DNA from: Hydrangea macrophylla
Lineage: Eukaryota > Streptophyta > Magnoliopsida > Cornales > Hydrangeaceae
Direction: 5' to 3'
DNA: 64,000 nucleotides
NCBI GenBank assembly: GCA_033977485.1
Contig: CM066994.1
Coordinates: 118,816,458 to 118,880,457 of the forward strand
How positions within the stretch are numbered: position 1 is the first letter of the stretch; each line of letters begins with the position of its first letter. The notes under the pieces are model-generated. The model was given only the letters and a program-made list of their open reading frames with translations, did no database searches and was not told where the DNA came from. The position numbers and the translations under genes were made by a program. This document shows positions 32,710-45,160 of this stretch, piece after piece.

Positions 32710-34318
32710 TGATGTTGTCAAAATCAAGTTCTTATTTAACCCTATTAAAAATGTAGCATTTGGAAGTAGGGTGTCGAGTCCACAGAGATTGATACAAGAA
32801 CAACGTTTGGGAGGTTTAGTAACTAATTATAATGCTCAAAAGAAATAAATAAGAAAAGATGATGAAAGAGAATAAAAATGACATTGCGTCTTGCGGATTT
32901 TTGTTTGGTTTTTGGAGGATAAAAGGTAAATAAATACTAATCTAAAAAGCAATAGGCTGGGATCATTCCCCCCATCTTGGATCACAACAAGATGAAATGG
33001 ACTAAAGTTTCAAGCACATTCTAAGGTAACATCTCATTGTGGCATATTATCAAACACTTGGAATACACCTATGTGTTAGATGAAATGAGCTTTAAGATTT
33101 CCATAGAAACGGATTTGAAGCTAACGCTTGACTATCAAGGATGCATGACATACAAGATGAAGCCTCTATGATTTCTACTCCGAATGATTTGTCCCCCCTA
33201 CACTAACTAATCTACTTGGTGGACAAACCACCTATGAAGCCTTCAAAAGGTAGTATTTAAAACCCAAGAGTTTGAACAATCAAAGATGCTTGACATCTAT
33301 GATGAAGACTCCAAGTTTTAAATCCCACATACAACATTTATCAAACACATGGGGTGCAAAACACAAGGTTACATAATATTCCATATGAAATACATAGGGT
33401 AGGATTCAAAGTCTAAGTTTTAACAATCATAGTTGCAATACAAATAAGATGAATCCCTTAGTTTTGAATCCTACACAAATGAACCCTAGAAATGCTACAA
33501 CATTAAATCCAAGAGTTCATGATCCACAACCTAAGTAAACCTAACTAATCAATGGAAAACATAGCAATATCATCAAAGGAAAAGAGATAGAAAATATACC
33601 TAGCCATTAACACTTCAATCCAAGCTTCAAGTTTATACAAATGAAGAAGAAATGGAAGGGAACCCAAGTGGGTTCCCAAAAATGAGAGAAGAAGAAGAAG
33701 AATGTTGGGAGAAAAACAAGAGAGATGAGAATGAGAATATCAATGAATCCCTAACAAAACAACATCTCTTTCTATTTATACACAAAACACAAAATGGCAA
33801 ACTTGTAATTAAAAAGAGGGAAAACTGATGCCGCGGATCGATCCCTTCTTTGGGGCGGATCGATCCGCCTTTCATCTGGGCAGTTACTATGTTCTCAGGA
33901 AGCCGCGGATCGATCCCTTCACAACTTGCGGATCGATCCATTTACGGGTCCTTATCGCAGAATGTCCGTCCAAAATCACGGATCGATCTGCTCAAAGGGC
34001 CGGATCGATCCGCTCTTTTTGATTCTGATGGTGACATCTTTTAAAACACGCGGATCGATCCGCTCAGAAGGCCGGATCGATCCGCCTTTTCTGGGATGGA
34101 TTTCCTCCTCTTCTTACAAGATAAGAACCAACAAGGTTAGTTCCCACTTTGAATAAGTCGCCAAAACCTACAAGAAAGAGATTTTATTAACAAAAAGTGT
34201 ACAACAACAAGAACAACAAAAGTACAATTTATCCATTAAATCTCCCAATATAAGTGATAATTTGTGTCTAATAAGGGTAAAATTATGAAGTTAAGAATGC
34301 AATATTAGACACGAATCA
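32710..34318 (-). repeat. 5' LTR of the Asp-primed element
   Basis: Partner of 28512-30119. TATA-like box at about 33782-33772 and eight GGATCGATCC-type palindromes at 33832-34085, seven intact in the 10-bp core. Confidence 0.95.
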
Positions 34319-34323
34319 TCCAT

Positions 34324-34867
34324 CTCCTGGATGCTCAGTGTCTCTGTGATAACCTCCCGGCAAAGGGAACTAACATAGCAACTCCAGGCGGTTTCCTGAT
34401 CTCCACGCAGGCTCCCGGGTCCCTGAGGGGTCGGGAACTTGATCGTCAGGCTATGAGTGGAGACGACGGCCCTGGCTCTGTTAAGTGTGGGCCTCCCAAG
34501 AATGACGTTGTAGGCAGATGGAGCCTCCACTATTACAAAGTTTGACAGCAAGGAAATCTGCTGAGGGTAAGTTCCCATAAGCACGGGGAGCTCCATGGTA
34601 CCGAGCGACTGGGTGCTGGATCCGTTAAAACCCACTAGAGGAGTAGCGACCAGGCAGAGCCAATCCCTGGACATCCCAAGTTGATTGAATGCTGACACGA
34701 ACATGATATCAGTCGAGCTGCCTGTATCCACCAACACCCTCTTGACCACGTAATTGGCTATGGAGAGCGTCACAACCAACGAGTCATCGTGGGGGCAGTG
34801 GACGCCTTGCAAATCGTCGGAGGTGAACGTCAGTATGTCAGTTGGCGGGGAGCCGGTGGATTGGACC
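34324..34867 (-). pseudogene. Tat-type aspartic protease segment of pol
   Basis: Part of the outer Tat element, between two insertions. The active-site motif VLVDTGSSTDIMF is intact, preceded by GVHCPHDDSLVVTLSIANY and followed by the flap and ILGRPTLNRA blocks typical of Ty3 proteases. The frame is open through the segment but is cut off from gag by the Ogre-like element (from 34868) and from RT by the Asp-primed element (to 34318). Once the insertions are removed the order gag-protease-RT is restored. It would process the polyprotein in virus-like particles; now a remnant. Confidence 0.9.
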
Positions 34868-37800
34868 TGTAGACACCCCATTTTGTCGGCTATCAGATTT
34901 AGGAGACCCATAGCTTGGTGGTTCGCAATGATCGTAAAAGACTCAAAAGGACTCCTGGAAGTCAGCTCTATCTCTCAGAATGCTCAAAATGACCAAAATG
35001 CCCCTAAAAGCCCGAAAACTCCCAGATTTGGTCCCAAAGTTCTGAAAACATGCTACGTCGTAAGAAAAGTGATAAAATGAGTTTTTAAGTAAAACTGGAT
35101 GAAATCGTCAGGTCCCAGAGACCCCCGGAAGTCCCGGAAGTTCCCCGAAAGTCCCCGTTGACCGGTTTGACCAAGGTTTGACCAGGTTTGACCAGAGTTT
35201 GACCAAGTTTGACCAAGTTTGACCGAAATTATCTGAATTCACCAGAACCATTCTAAATCATGAGAAAAGTATTAAAACAAGTTCCAAAAGAAAATCGAGC
35301 GAAAGCATCAGCTCCTGGGAGCTCCCAGAGGTTCCCAGAACTTCCCGGGAATCCCAGATTTGACCGGTTTGACCAAGATTTGACTTTGGAATCGGGGCAC
35401 CGAAACAATTTTCAAATATTTTTCATGGATACTAGAGGTCAATAGCTTTCCAATGGTATATCGCACATAATTTCTGGATTTAAAACGAATTTATTATGAA
35501 TTTCTAAAGGCGAAAAAGGCGATCAAATCGGCTTTTATCGCGAATACCGCAAAACTTTTCAAAGTGACCTATCCCCGAACTATTTTTTATGTAAAGTAGA
35601 CTCCATTACCTTTCCAACGGTATATCACAATCTCAATTTGGAGTTCGTATGCATTTTCTGTGAATTTCGGACGAAATAGGGCCTTTTCGCGAATACCGGA
35701 ACCTCTGGGGGCCTAAACGTAATTTTCTGGGCTTCTGAGGAGCACTGCCGCCGCGGCACTGGCCCAGTGCCGCCGCGGCACTCATCCCTCGCAGAGTCCA
35801 TTTTTGTAATTTTTTTGGGGGTCCAATTTGATTAATTGAAAGCCAAAACGACATAGTTTTATGTTCACAGTTGTTTGGGACCAATGGGAGTACTTCTAAA
35901 ACCCCAAAACCACCCCAAATTGGCCTATTTAAACCCCCCATTGCTCTTCATTTTGGCGGGGGCCAAGTGCAAAGCTTAAAAAGTTGTAGAGAAGAAGAGA
36001 GATAGAGATAGGTTTAGAAGAGAGAAAGGGAGCTTCTCCCATTGATTTTCCATAAGAAAGTGAGTTTTATTCTTGTTTTCTTCCATCATCCTTCTATATA
36101 CTTCACATTCAAAGTCCACTCCAACCCTCATTCTTGAGCATTCATGAGATAGGAAGCTACTTCCATGTCCAAATGTCAAAATCTATGAGTGAAACACCAA
36201 GCTACAAGTCCAAAATCACATTGATTATCATCTATTGATTGCTATTTACTTGCTTTGATTATATATATGTTCATCTCTCCTTATCTCATTTCTTTTTCTT
36301 TTCTTTATTTACTTACTAGTTCATCATCATCTAAGTGATGACATGAAGTTTGGGGTGAGTGAATCCTTATGGATAGTAGCTCTTGACCTCAAAAACATGT
36401 TTGATAGATGATGATCATAACCTCAATGCTTCCAAGGTATTCTTGGAATGTATTGAAGTTATGCCCAAAAATAAAATAAATCTCTCCAACAATCTTGGAG
36501 GTTCTTAAATGATGAGTTTGATGTAGGTATTCTAGGTGGCTATGATCCTTATTGAGTGTTGAAAACATGTTTTCAAAACATCTATTCCAAAACCCCTCTC
36601 AATCCCTCTCATTTGGTTTCAAGAAACAAAACTTTATTTTCTCCAAAATCTTCAAAATAATGAGTCAAAACAGTGAGTGAGTTGAGTTCAAAGATTTTTC
36701 TAGAACTCAATACTCAACATATGGATACAAGGCCACTTGGAAAGTCTTCCTAACTCATTGGAGAACACCCATGATTTTTGGTTTGACTTGGAAGTACTTG
36801 GAAATGGCCCATTTGGGTCCCAACATTCCTTCCAAACATTCTGTTTTTGCTGTCATAGCAGCTAGGTCAACTTACAACCTCTTTTACAGAAAACTTTTCC
36901 AAAAGGGGTGGTCCTAACTTATTTTTCCCTTAATATTAAATGTCTTAGGAAACTTTCTGTATAAAATGGGCCTCTAGATCATTCTTTTTTCATTTTCTAA
37001 GATTTTCTAACATTTCAGTCGACAGTACGAACTCTGTTTCTGAGTGACCTCTATTGTTTATATAATTTCTCTCAATCTGTGATAGATATTCAAGATTGGC
37101 CTTTTGTGTTGTGTTCTAGACACAATAAGGAACATCTCCATAAAAAATCATTCATTGAAAACATTCCTAACCCCTCTTTTCAAATTCCAAAAGATCATGC
37201 TACTGTTCTGTCCACTATTCACAGCAAGTACACTTTAACTTTCATTCTTTGATTTGAGGCTTATATGCATTCCAAATTAGTTTATATCTTAGGAAGTGGT
37301 TCATACTACATTTGTATATATCCCATGTTGATTTCATTCATTCATTCTTGTCCATTTTAGACTTCTAAGCCATTCTAGAAATCCATGTACACAAAACACA
37401 CTACAACCTTTGCACATTTTTAGATACATACATTGCATTCATGCAAGATTTGGGGTTTTTGTAACTCTTAATCTAAGGAGATTATAAGGAATGAACTCGA
37501 TCACTCGTTCGTGCTTCCCCTTGATCTATTCATCCTTTCTCATCCGTCCCGGGGATTGAGAGGTCTTCTTTTATCAAAGAATAACATGCATCATTCTAGC
37601 CTTGCTAAGCATATTTTGATTTCTTTGCTTATTTGTTTCAATAACAATTCATGTCCCCCTTTAGATTAGGAAGTCTTGATTATTTGATACATGATTAGAC
37701 GATCTTTCCTAGGTTTATTTGTGTGAACTTTCACTTTACATTGCATGATATTTGGCTTAGATCTTATGAATGATATCTTATCTTTTGATCTTCCAATTTC

Positions 37801-38157
37801 AAGTTTTCTTATGTGATGTAATATACTACAATAGTATTAATTGTCGAACCAAACATAGTATAAGATGATTATTTGGATGCTAATTGAGGCCCGTCGAAAG
37901 ACGGGGCGAGTTGAGGGTGTTTTAGTCGCGACAAAGGCTCCTTCCTCTCTCGTACCAAAACCCCGAACCAAGTTCTTTGGTTATGAAGGGCCGGTGCCCT
38001 TATCCGCTTGGGTGAGTCAAAATTAGGTTTCTTGGTTCCTTAAAGACCAAGTGGCGACTCTGTATCTGTTTTCAACAGACCTATTTTCTTTCTTTGATTC
38101 AAATCAATTTCAAAACAATCTCAAACAAGAGAAGTGGTCCGATTCCGCGTGTCCACA
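34868..38157 (+). repeat. 5' LTR of the Ogre-like element
   Basis: TGTAGACACC...GTGTCCACA. U3 carries a W-box array (35157-35224 and 35358-35387) and GC-rich near-palindromes GTGCCGCCGCGGCAC (35745-35790). A TATA-like TATTTAAA lies at 35926-35933. U5 contains a second copy of the primer-site start, TGGCGACTCTG (38052-38062). Confidence 0.97.
35157..35387 (+). promoter_or_regulatory. W-box (TTGAC) array in U3
   Basis: Seven TTGACC in a row with spacings of about 10 bp (35158-35224), then three more (35359-35385). TTGAC[C/T] is the WRKY binding core. The same array is in the other LTR (45449-45530 and 45650-45680). Confidence 0.75.
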
Positions 38158-38160
38158 ATC

Positions 38161-38178
38161 TGGCGACTCTGCTGGGGA
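38161..38178 (+). promoter_or_regulatory. Primer binding site, tRNA-Arg type
   Basis: TGGCGACTCTGCTGGGGA, three bases after the LTR end. It matches the site at 20941-20924 except for one base, but here the tRNA match ends after 18 nt. Confidence 0.85.
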
Positions 38179-39355
38179 TTTTTATTTTCAAAACAAAATA
38201 ATACAGAGGTTTGACTCATAAGAAGCATCCTTAAAATCATCTTTTTACTGTGTCTGGTTCACTGCATTGCATTCTTGCATTTCCCCCCCTCCGACTGTGT
38301 CTGAAACGCGGCGCTGACATTGTTCAGGTCTTGCTGTGCCAGGGCACAAGTCACCGTTGATACTGTACCTTCCAAGGTATATCAAAAAGAGTAAAAACCT
38401 CCGTACTGTCTCCCTGACGGTATATTGGAACTCTCGTCAACGGACCCTCTTTGACTAAACCCAGCCTTTGCATATAGATTCCTGTAGAACCTTTCATAGG
38501 ACTGTTCATTTATCTTTTCAGATAGGACAATGTGATATAACTGTTGTATGCCCTGACGGGATTACCTGCGCGGTGTAGACGCTTATGTGGCATGAGGCAG
38601 AACTTCTTTCTTATGATCCCCAAGGCAATCACTTACATGTGACCACATTGAGTGACCTGCCTAAGCATCATGACAAGGATGTCTGCTCCATGCTCGCAAA
38701 GATATACACCGCAAACCTTGTTTGTCGGTCCTAAGGCATAGGAGTATGAAAACCTGCTGGAAAGTACGATCACTATAACCATATTAATCAGCTTCTCCCA
38801 AGAACCCTGCTCAAATTTCCCAGAAATACCAGAAACTCTGCCCAGATATCCCAGATATAACTGTATTAACCCGTTTCTCCCAAAAACTCTGCCCAGATAT
38901 CCCAGATATAACTGTATTAACCAGTTTCTCCCAGAAACTCTGCCCAAATTTCCCCGAAATGCCCAATCCCTCCTAGAAGCTTTCATAAAAACCTGGAAAC
39001 CCCTGTTATCCCTTGGTGATCGTACTGGAAAGTAAGGTTGGCACACTCCATATGGTTAGGGCCTTATTTGTTTAACTGCTATCTGTTAGAAATAGAAGCA
39101 TCATATAGATTAGGCCTTACATCCGCCTGCTTGTCCCACGTGCATGCACCATCTATCTGCACGCACTGCCTCGAGTCAGTCCACATCACTGTCTTTGTCT
39201 GTCTAAAGTCGTCACTATCAGGACCTGATACACCCTTTTCTCTTGAAATCTGTCAGGTCAGTATAGATTCCCGAAGTCAGCAACTGGGATCCTCGTCCTG
39301 AGTCAGAAGTTCGAACAGTCATTTGGTCAAAATTAGCCCGCTAAGTCATTCCAAC
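38179..39355 (+). other. Ogre-like untranslated leader
   Basis: No credible ORF. At 38845-38950 a unit of about 62 bp (CCCAGATATCCCAGATATAACTG core) is tandemly repeated two to three times. Confidence 0.7.
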
Positions 39356-40607
39356 ATGAATCAGGAAGAATTAGAAAACAAGGTCACTGAGTTGGGAGCA
39401 ACCATAAACCAGCAATCTGATCGCATGGCCCAAGTTTTGAGTTTCATGGAAGAACTGAAACAGCAGCAGCCACAGTACCCACATGGGTTCCCACCACCAC
39501 CGCCTGGGTTTGGACCGCCTCCCGAGAATAATGGGGAAGAAGACTGGTTTCAAGGAGTCCCGCCGCTTGCATATGAGAAGAAGCTCCAGGAGAAAATGGA
39601 CAAAGTTGACAAGCTTGAAAGTGTGTTGAGGAAGAGCAGGGGTTGATGATTACATGTTAGACCTGGAAGGCCTCTTTGAGCCCATCAAGCTAAGGCTGCC
39701 CGAGAACTTCAAAATGCCTGAAATTGACCGTTTTGATGGAACAGGGAATCCAAAAAGTCACATCAAGCTGTGCATGAGCATCTTCCAATCGATGGGCTGC
39801 ACTCATGAGCATATTGCGATGTTGTTCCCGCAAACCCTTAAGAATGCCGCACTATCCTGGTTCCTAACCCTCGAAGCCTCCAAGACCCGAGTCTGGGAAG
39901 ACATTGCTAGAACTTTTATTGATCACTACTCTTACAACCAAGAGTTTGATATCACCATCCGGGATCTAGAGACTACCAGGCAGAACTTTAATGAGTCCTT
40001 CACTGCGTTCTTGAGCAGATGGAGGAATAAAGTGGCTCAAATGATCCACAGACCTGTTGAGAAAGAGCAAGTACGTATGCTGGTTAAGAACATGCAACCA
40101 GTATATCATGACAAGCTATTCTACCAATCCATCTCCACATTCGAAGAGCTATTTGAAATAGGCACCAGAATAGAGGATGCCATCAGAGAAGGAAAGTTCA
40201 AAAAGGATGAACCCCAACACCAGTCCAAGAGACCTAACTACTCCCTGGACTCCCCGGATATCAATGCACTTAGCAACCAATCAATGGCCTGCGCCCTTCG
40301 TCCATACCAGTCCATTCCGCCAAATCGCCCAAAAGGCCCTCGCGAATTCTCCAAACTTGATGTTCCTCTTTCCACAGCCTTGGACCACTTACTCAGAAAG
40401 GGCCACCTACAGCTCCTCCCTCACAAACCGCTACCGGATCCCATACCCTCCCACTACAACATGAGCCTACGATGTGCTTACCATCAAAATCTAGGCCATG
40501 CCACCGATCAATGCATCCGCCTCCGCCATGACATTCAGAACCTCATAGAGGATGTATCCCATCCTAATCCAATCCACTATCTTGGCTTGGACCAACCGAT
40601 CGGATGA
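39356..40607 (+). pseudogene. Ogre-type gag, one frameshift
   Basis: Start MNQEELENKVTELGATIN at 39356, a short coiled coil, then a Pro-rich stretch (FPPPPPGFGPPP). The frame stops at 39646; the next frame continues at once from about 39642 (VDDYMLDLEGLFEPIKL), so a 1-2 base indel near 39641 is the only break. Then follow the Ty3 gag core (FDGTGNPKSHIKLCMSIFQS; LSWFLTLEASKTRVWEDI; SFTAFLSRWRNKVAQM) and a zinc-knuckle-like CAYHQNLGHATDQC, in which His replaces the second Cys. It ends at 40607, where protease and RT would follow. Gag would form the particle; without pol the element needs helper enzymes. Confidence 0.9.
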
Positions 40608-41755
40608 TCCCTTCCGTCGATGCTAATGAATGTTGAAGCTACGCAGTAAAGTGATGGTGTTTGGAACTTCTGCTAAAAAATTTAATAAATGGGTCGCAAA
40701 GACACTCCATTTGAGACCGGGTCGAGTCAAGTTGAGTCTGTTCTATGTTCCGAGTCCATTTCAATTCTAGTCTGGTGGTCGAGTCTGTCTACCATCGAGT
40801 AGTTATAGGTCTGTGTCGAGTAATGTAATCTCTCTCTCTTGCTAATGGAATGAAATCTCATTTTGCTTAATCTGATGTGCCTAGTCATAAATGCATGAAT
40901 CACTAAACTAAAGTGTCACTTTTCAAATTACCATGGATATTACTCTGCTAATAATTTTTCTACGACAAAACAAAAAAGAATCCTGAAAGGTTAAAGTCGA
41001 TTTCACGCTGACACTGATGAAGAGCTGAGAATTGAATAGTCTTACTTTAAGAATTTAAAGATGCTTTTGCTCAAATCTCAAAAAGACATGCTTGGAGCTG
41101 ACTTGGGGCTTGCCCAACACCCTTTTCCCACCATTTCGAAGCCTTAAGCCCAATCCAATTGGGAGCCACGCAATCTGTCCGATTGAAAGCAATGCAAACT
41201 TAACCCTTGATGGTAGCCAAACATCTCAGTGAGTTTCATCTCCACTTAAAAAAAAAAAAAAAAAAAGAAAGGAAAAGAAAAGAAAAAGCTCGCCAGGTTG
41301 AAAACCCGAAAGGGCACCTAGGCAAAAGTTAGAGCTGAAAAAGGTGTTGATTTCCAAAATCTGACCCTAGCCAGTCAAAATGTTTGAGAAAATTTTGATG
41401 AAACAAATAAGAGAATCATACGCTTCAAGATACATCTTAAGAACGTGCCAAGATCACATTTCAAAAGGCACGGAATGACCACAAATAAATTCCGAGAGCT
41501 GACATGCACATTCTGGAATTCTGAGATTGCGATTGAAGGATCTTGCAAGAATCAACTACATGAAAAGCAAAAATTGACTGGCTAGGCAAAAGTGAAAAGG
41601 ATCAATCCTCAAAACAAAAGAAAAAGAAAAAGAAAAAGAAAAAGAAAAGAAAGGGAGATTGAAACTGAATCTTTTTTTATTCAAAGCTACCACAAGTGGC
41701 TCAAGTTTGAACTTCTTTGACGATTGGTTTGAAAAACCCTCATACCTCAAACCCC
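40608..41755. other. Ogre-like interior without pol, first part
   Basis: Non-coding, with an A-run (41253-41270) and an AAAAGA-type purine tract (41620-41655). No pol motifs seen, so the whole protease-RT-integrase block has been lost or replaced. Confidence 0.7.
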
Positions 41756-41767
41756 TTATTTCAAGCC

Positions 41768-42030
41768 TTGCCTTGAACTACGCTCGACCTGATTCCCACT
41801 CGGGGATACGTAGGCAACCACATCGGTTCGGTCGACACCATCATAACCAAACCAATTTCTTTCAAGACCTTGCCTTGAACTACGCTCGACCTGATTCCCG
41901 CTCGGGGATACGTAGGCAACCACCACGGTTCGGTCAACCCACCTACCTAAAAATCAACCCGCTTCTTTCCGACCATGGCCCGAACTACGTTGGACCTGAT
42001 CCCCACTTGGGGGTACGTAGGCAGACTTAC
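41768..42030. repeat. Tandem repeat with GGATACGTAGGCA motif
   Basis: About three copies of a 100-bp unit: GAACTACGCTCGACCTGATTC, then GGGGATACGTAGGCAACCAC. A fourth single copy lies at 44968-45010. Position near the 3' end of the interior. Confidence 0.85.
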
Positions 42031-42219
42031 AAAAAGAAAAAAAAGGATGACTCGCTAGGTCGAAAATCCGAAAGGACGCCTAGGCAAAATTAGAGTTAAA
42101 TCCAAGGTGAGCAATAACAAAAGAGAGAAAAGAGCTTGCTAGGTCACCTCACTGGTGCCTAGGCAAAAGTTATGAGCATTTGAGAGATTAAAGTCACGGT
42201 CCATGCCTCAAGCCAGAAA

Positions 42220-42440
42220 ATCACCTTCCACACTAGGGGCAAACATCGGCTACCCGCCTCGTTTGCCTGACTTTTACTATCTACCCTTCATACAAGGGGC
42301 AAACTTTGGTCACCTACCTCGTTTGCCCAAAACCTCCAATAAACCATCATCCAAACTAGGGCAAACTTCGGTCACCCACCTCGTTTGCTTATGAATCCCA
42401 CTTTGTACACCCCAAACTAGGGGCAAACTCCGTTTGCCTA
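42220..42440. repeat. 60-bp tandem repeat containing a polypurine-tract-like motif
   Basis: Four copies of AGGGGCAAAC or a close variant at 42235, 42295, 42358 and 42419, each followed by a CCTCGTTTGCC-type block. The element's true polypurine tract at 45151-45160 is the same 10-mer. Confidence 0.85.
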
Positions 42441-43099
42441 ACACAATCCCTTCACACCAAGGGCGAGTTTTCAAGTTACCAAGTTGTTTTGAAAATTTTG
42501 AAATAGAGCACCTTTTACTCTAAAAGCTAAGGCACTAATTCAAAGCACTTCCTGGAAGAAGCAGAAAATTGACTAGATCACTAAGGAGGAATTTTTAAAA
42601 ATCAGATTTATCAGCAAAGTGCTACCATGTTAAGATGAGGGGTGAATACCAAAAGAGAAATGGTACATCGTTTATGACAAAAGCACATCAAGTTTTGACA
42701 AAACGAGCTTGTGTCAAATATGTCATCCTCGTACGTCAATGTCTGTCAAGTTTTTGAGTCTGTTGTAGTCTCAAATGTGTAAGTCAACAGCGATTAATAA
42801 AATTTTCAAATCAAGTTATAAAGAGCATGCCAATACAAGCAGGAGTACCAAACACCATTACTGTACCGGTTAAGGCGTCAGCATGAGAAGCGTCCAAACT
42901 TAGGGCAAATGCGAATTTCATCCCTTTCCAAACCATCGAAAGTGGACCATCATCTCCTTGCAACATAAGTCCATGAGTGGCTGTTGATGGATCCCGGTTC
43001 CGGGCCAGCAAGATTTGATCAACTATGAGAGATTCGAATTTGAATCCTGGTTCCCGGTCAAGAGAAGTAGTTGAAGAGAGATCCCAGAAAGAGTCGCTT

Positions 43100-44440
43100 C
43101 ATCCCCAACAGATTCAGTTTAATCCCCAGCAGGCATATCGATTCGTACATCGTCAGTTCAATCTACGACAGTCACAGTAGTTCACTGTCGACTCGTCTTC
43201 TTGATTCGTACATCATCAGTTCAATCTATAACAGTCATAGTAAGTTCACTATCGACTCATCATCTCGATTCGTACATCGTTAGTTCAATCATGACAGTCA
43301 CAGTAGTTCACTGTCGACTCGTCTTCTCAATTCGTACATCATCAGTTCAATCTATAACAGTCATAGTAAGTTCACTATCGACTCATCATCTCGATTCGTA
43401 CATCGTTAGTTCAATCATGACAGTCACAGTAGTTCACTGTCGACTCGTCTTCTCGATTCGTACATCATCAGTTCAATCTATAACAGTCATAGTAAGTTCA
43501 CTATCGACTCGTCATCTCGATTCGTACATCGTTAGTTCAATCATGACAGTCACAGTAGTTCACTGTCGACTCGTCTTCTCGATTCGTACATCATCAGTTC
43601 AATCTACGACAGTCATAGTAAGTTCACTATCGACTCGTCATCTCGATTCGTACATCGTTAGTTCAATCATGACAGTCACAGTAGTTCACTGTCGACTCGT
43701 CTTCGTACATCATCAGTTCAATCTATAACAATCATAGTAAGTTCACTATCGACTCGTCATCTCGATTCGTACATCGTTAGTTCAATCATGACAGTCACAG
43801 TAGTTCACTGTCGACTCGTCTTCTCGATTCGTACATCGTTAGTTCAATCATAACAGTCACAGTAGTTCACTGTCGACTCGTCTTCTCGATTCGCACATCG
43901 TCAGTTCAATCATGACAGTCACAGTAGTTCACTGTCGACTCGTCTTCTCGATTCGTACATCGTCAAGTCAATCACGACAGTCACAGTAAGTTCATTGTCG
44001 ACTCGTCTTCTCGATTCGTACATCGTCAGTCCAATCACGACAGTCACATTAGTTCACTGTCGACTCGTCTTCTCGATTAGTTCGATCGTCAGTTCAATCT
44101 ATGACAGTCACAGTAGTTCACTGTTGGCTCATCATCTCGATTCGTACATCGTCAGTTCTTCTAGTCACTGTTAGTACAACTGTTGATCCAATCCATGATA
44201 GTCACAGTAGTTCACTGTTGACTCATCCTCTCGATTCGTACATCGTCACTTCTTCTGGTCACGATTAGTCCAACTGTTGATCCAATCCATGATAGTCACA
44301 ATAGTTCACTATTGACTCATCATCTCGATTCGTGCATCGTCACTTCTTCCGGTCACGGTTAGCCCAACTGTTGATCCAATCCATGATAGTCACAGTAGTT
44401 CATTATCGACTCATCAGCTCGATTCGTACATCGTCAGTTC
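43100..44440. repeat. Minisatellite of about 61 bp, 123-bp higher order
   Basis: A unit around GATTCGTACATCGTTAGTTCAAT and CAGTCACAGTAGTTCACTGTCG, about 20 copies. In 43200-43730 alternate units differ (CATCATCAG with AGTAAGTTC against CATCGTTAG with AGTAGTTC), giving a 123-bp repeat. As 123 is divisible by three, a spurious repetitive reading frame results. Copies become more diverged toward 44400. Confidence 0.93.
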
Positions 44441-45150
44441 ATTAATCATCATTGGTTTATCATCACTCTCATTCAAAATATGTCGTGTTCATCATTCTCA
44501 TTCAAAATGGGGCTTCCATGTTCATCGCTTGGCATCTCGGGATTTCATGTCCATCACTTGACGTCTCTTGACTTCTGCGTTCGTCTCTTAATTTCCAGGG
44601 CTTCCGTGTCCGTCGGTTAACTATCAAACGGCATCTCCAAATATAGTCCTCCGGGACCCCACATCCAGTTACATTCGCTCGCAAAGCACACTTCCAGAAG
44701 TTTGCCCCTAAACCCAGAGTCTTCTAGACTTCAATGCCCTTATCTGAGTCACCCACCACGTCACAATCACAAACACTAGCACAACACTAGCCCACTCGGA
44801 GTGGCACACCCCATGGCACCTGCTCATTCTAGGATCAGAAAACTAGGCATGATAGGACTCATGTATGAGATCATATCACATCCACACATTGCATATCATC
44901 CTCATATAGCATAGCATCCGCCTGATTGTTGTGTATGTGCATATGTGATTTATCCCTTTGTGTCCTAAACTACGTCCTGGTCTGATTCCCCTTGGGATAC
45001 GTAGGCAGCTCACGCGGAGCACGACCAGCATCATCCTTCCATCTTTTGCAATGCTGTTTGTCCTAAATCTATAGCCTCCAAAAAGTCCTGTCTCTTCAAA
45101 ACTTTGGCACTCGCTTGCGACATGCGTTGCCTCGCAAGTTCATGCCAAAG
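44441..45150. other. Ogre-like interior, last part
   Basis: Short imperfect repeats (44470-44640) and a lone GGATACGTAGGCA block. No gene seen. Confidence 0.6.
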
Positions 45151-45160
45151 AGGGGCAAAC
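45151..45160 (+). promoter_or_regulatory. Polypurine tract of the Ogre-like element
   Basis: AGGGGCAAAC, preceded by AAAG, immediately before the 3' LTR. Confidence 0.85.

Larger units (their letters stand above)
28512..34318 (-). mobile_element. Non-coding LTR element, Asp-tRNA primed (Athila/Tat-type LARD), TSD TCCAT
   Basis: LTRs 28512-30119 and 32710-34318, flanked by TCCAT (28507-28511 and 34319-34323). A primer site complementary to tRNA-Asp lies inside the right-hand LTR and a polypurine tract inside the left one, so it reads on the minus strand. The 2.6-kb interior has no gag or pol sequence. The LTRs differ at about 27 of 1608 positions by eye. Asp priming is typical of Athila and some Tat relatives. 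It must depend on proteins from another element. Confidence 0.95.

Noticed and set aside
35633..36179. ORFs inside the Ogre-like LTR, seen again at 45927-46473
   Set aside because: Conserved only because the LTRs are near-identical; no domain or start context.
43201..43728. A 175-residue repetitive protein
   Set aside because: Produced by a 123-bp minisatellite whose length is divisible by three; no start context or family.
43100..44440. CRISPR array
   Set aside because: Repeats abut without unique spacers, in a plant retroelement.
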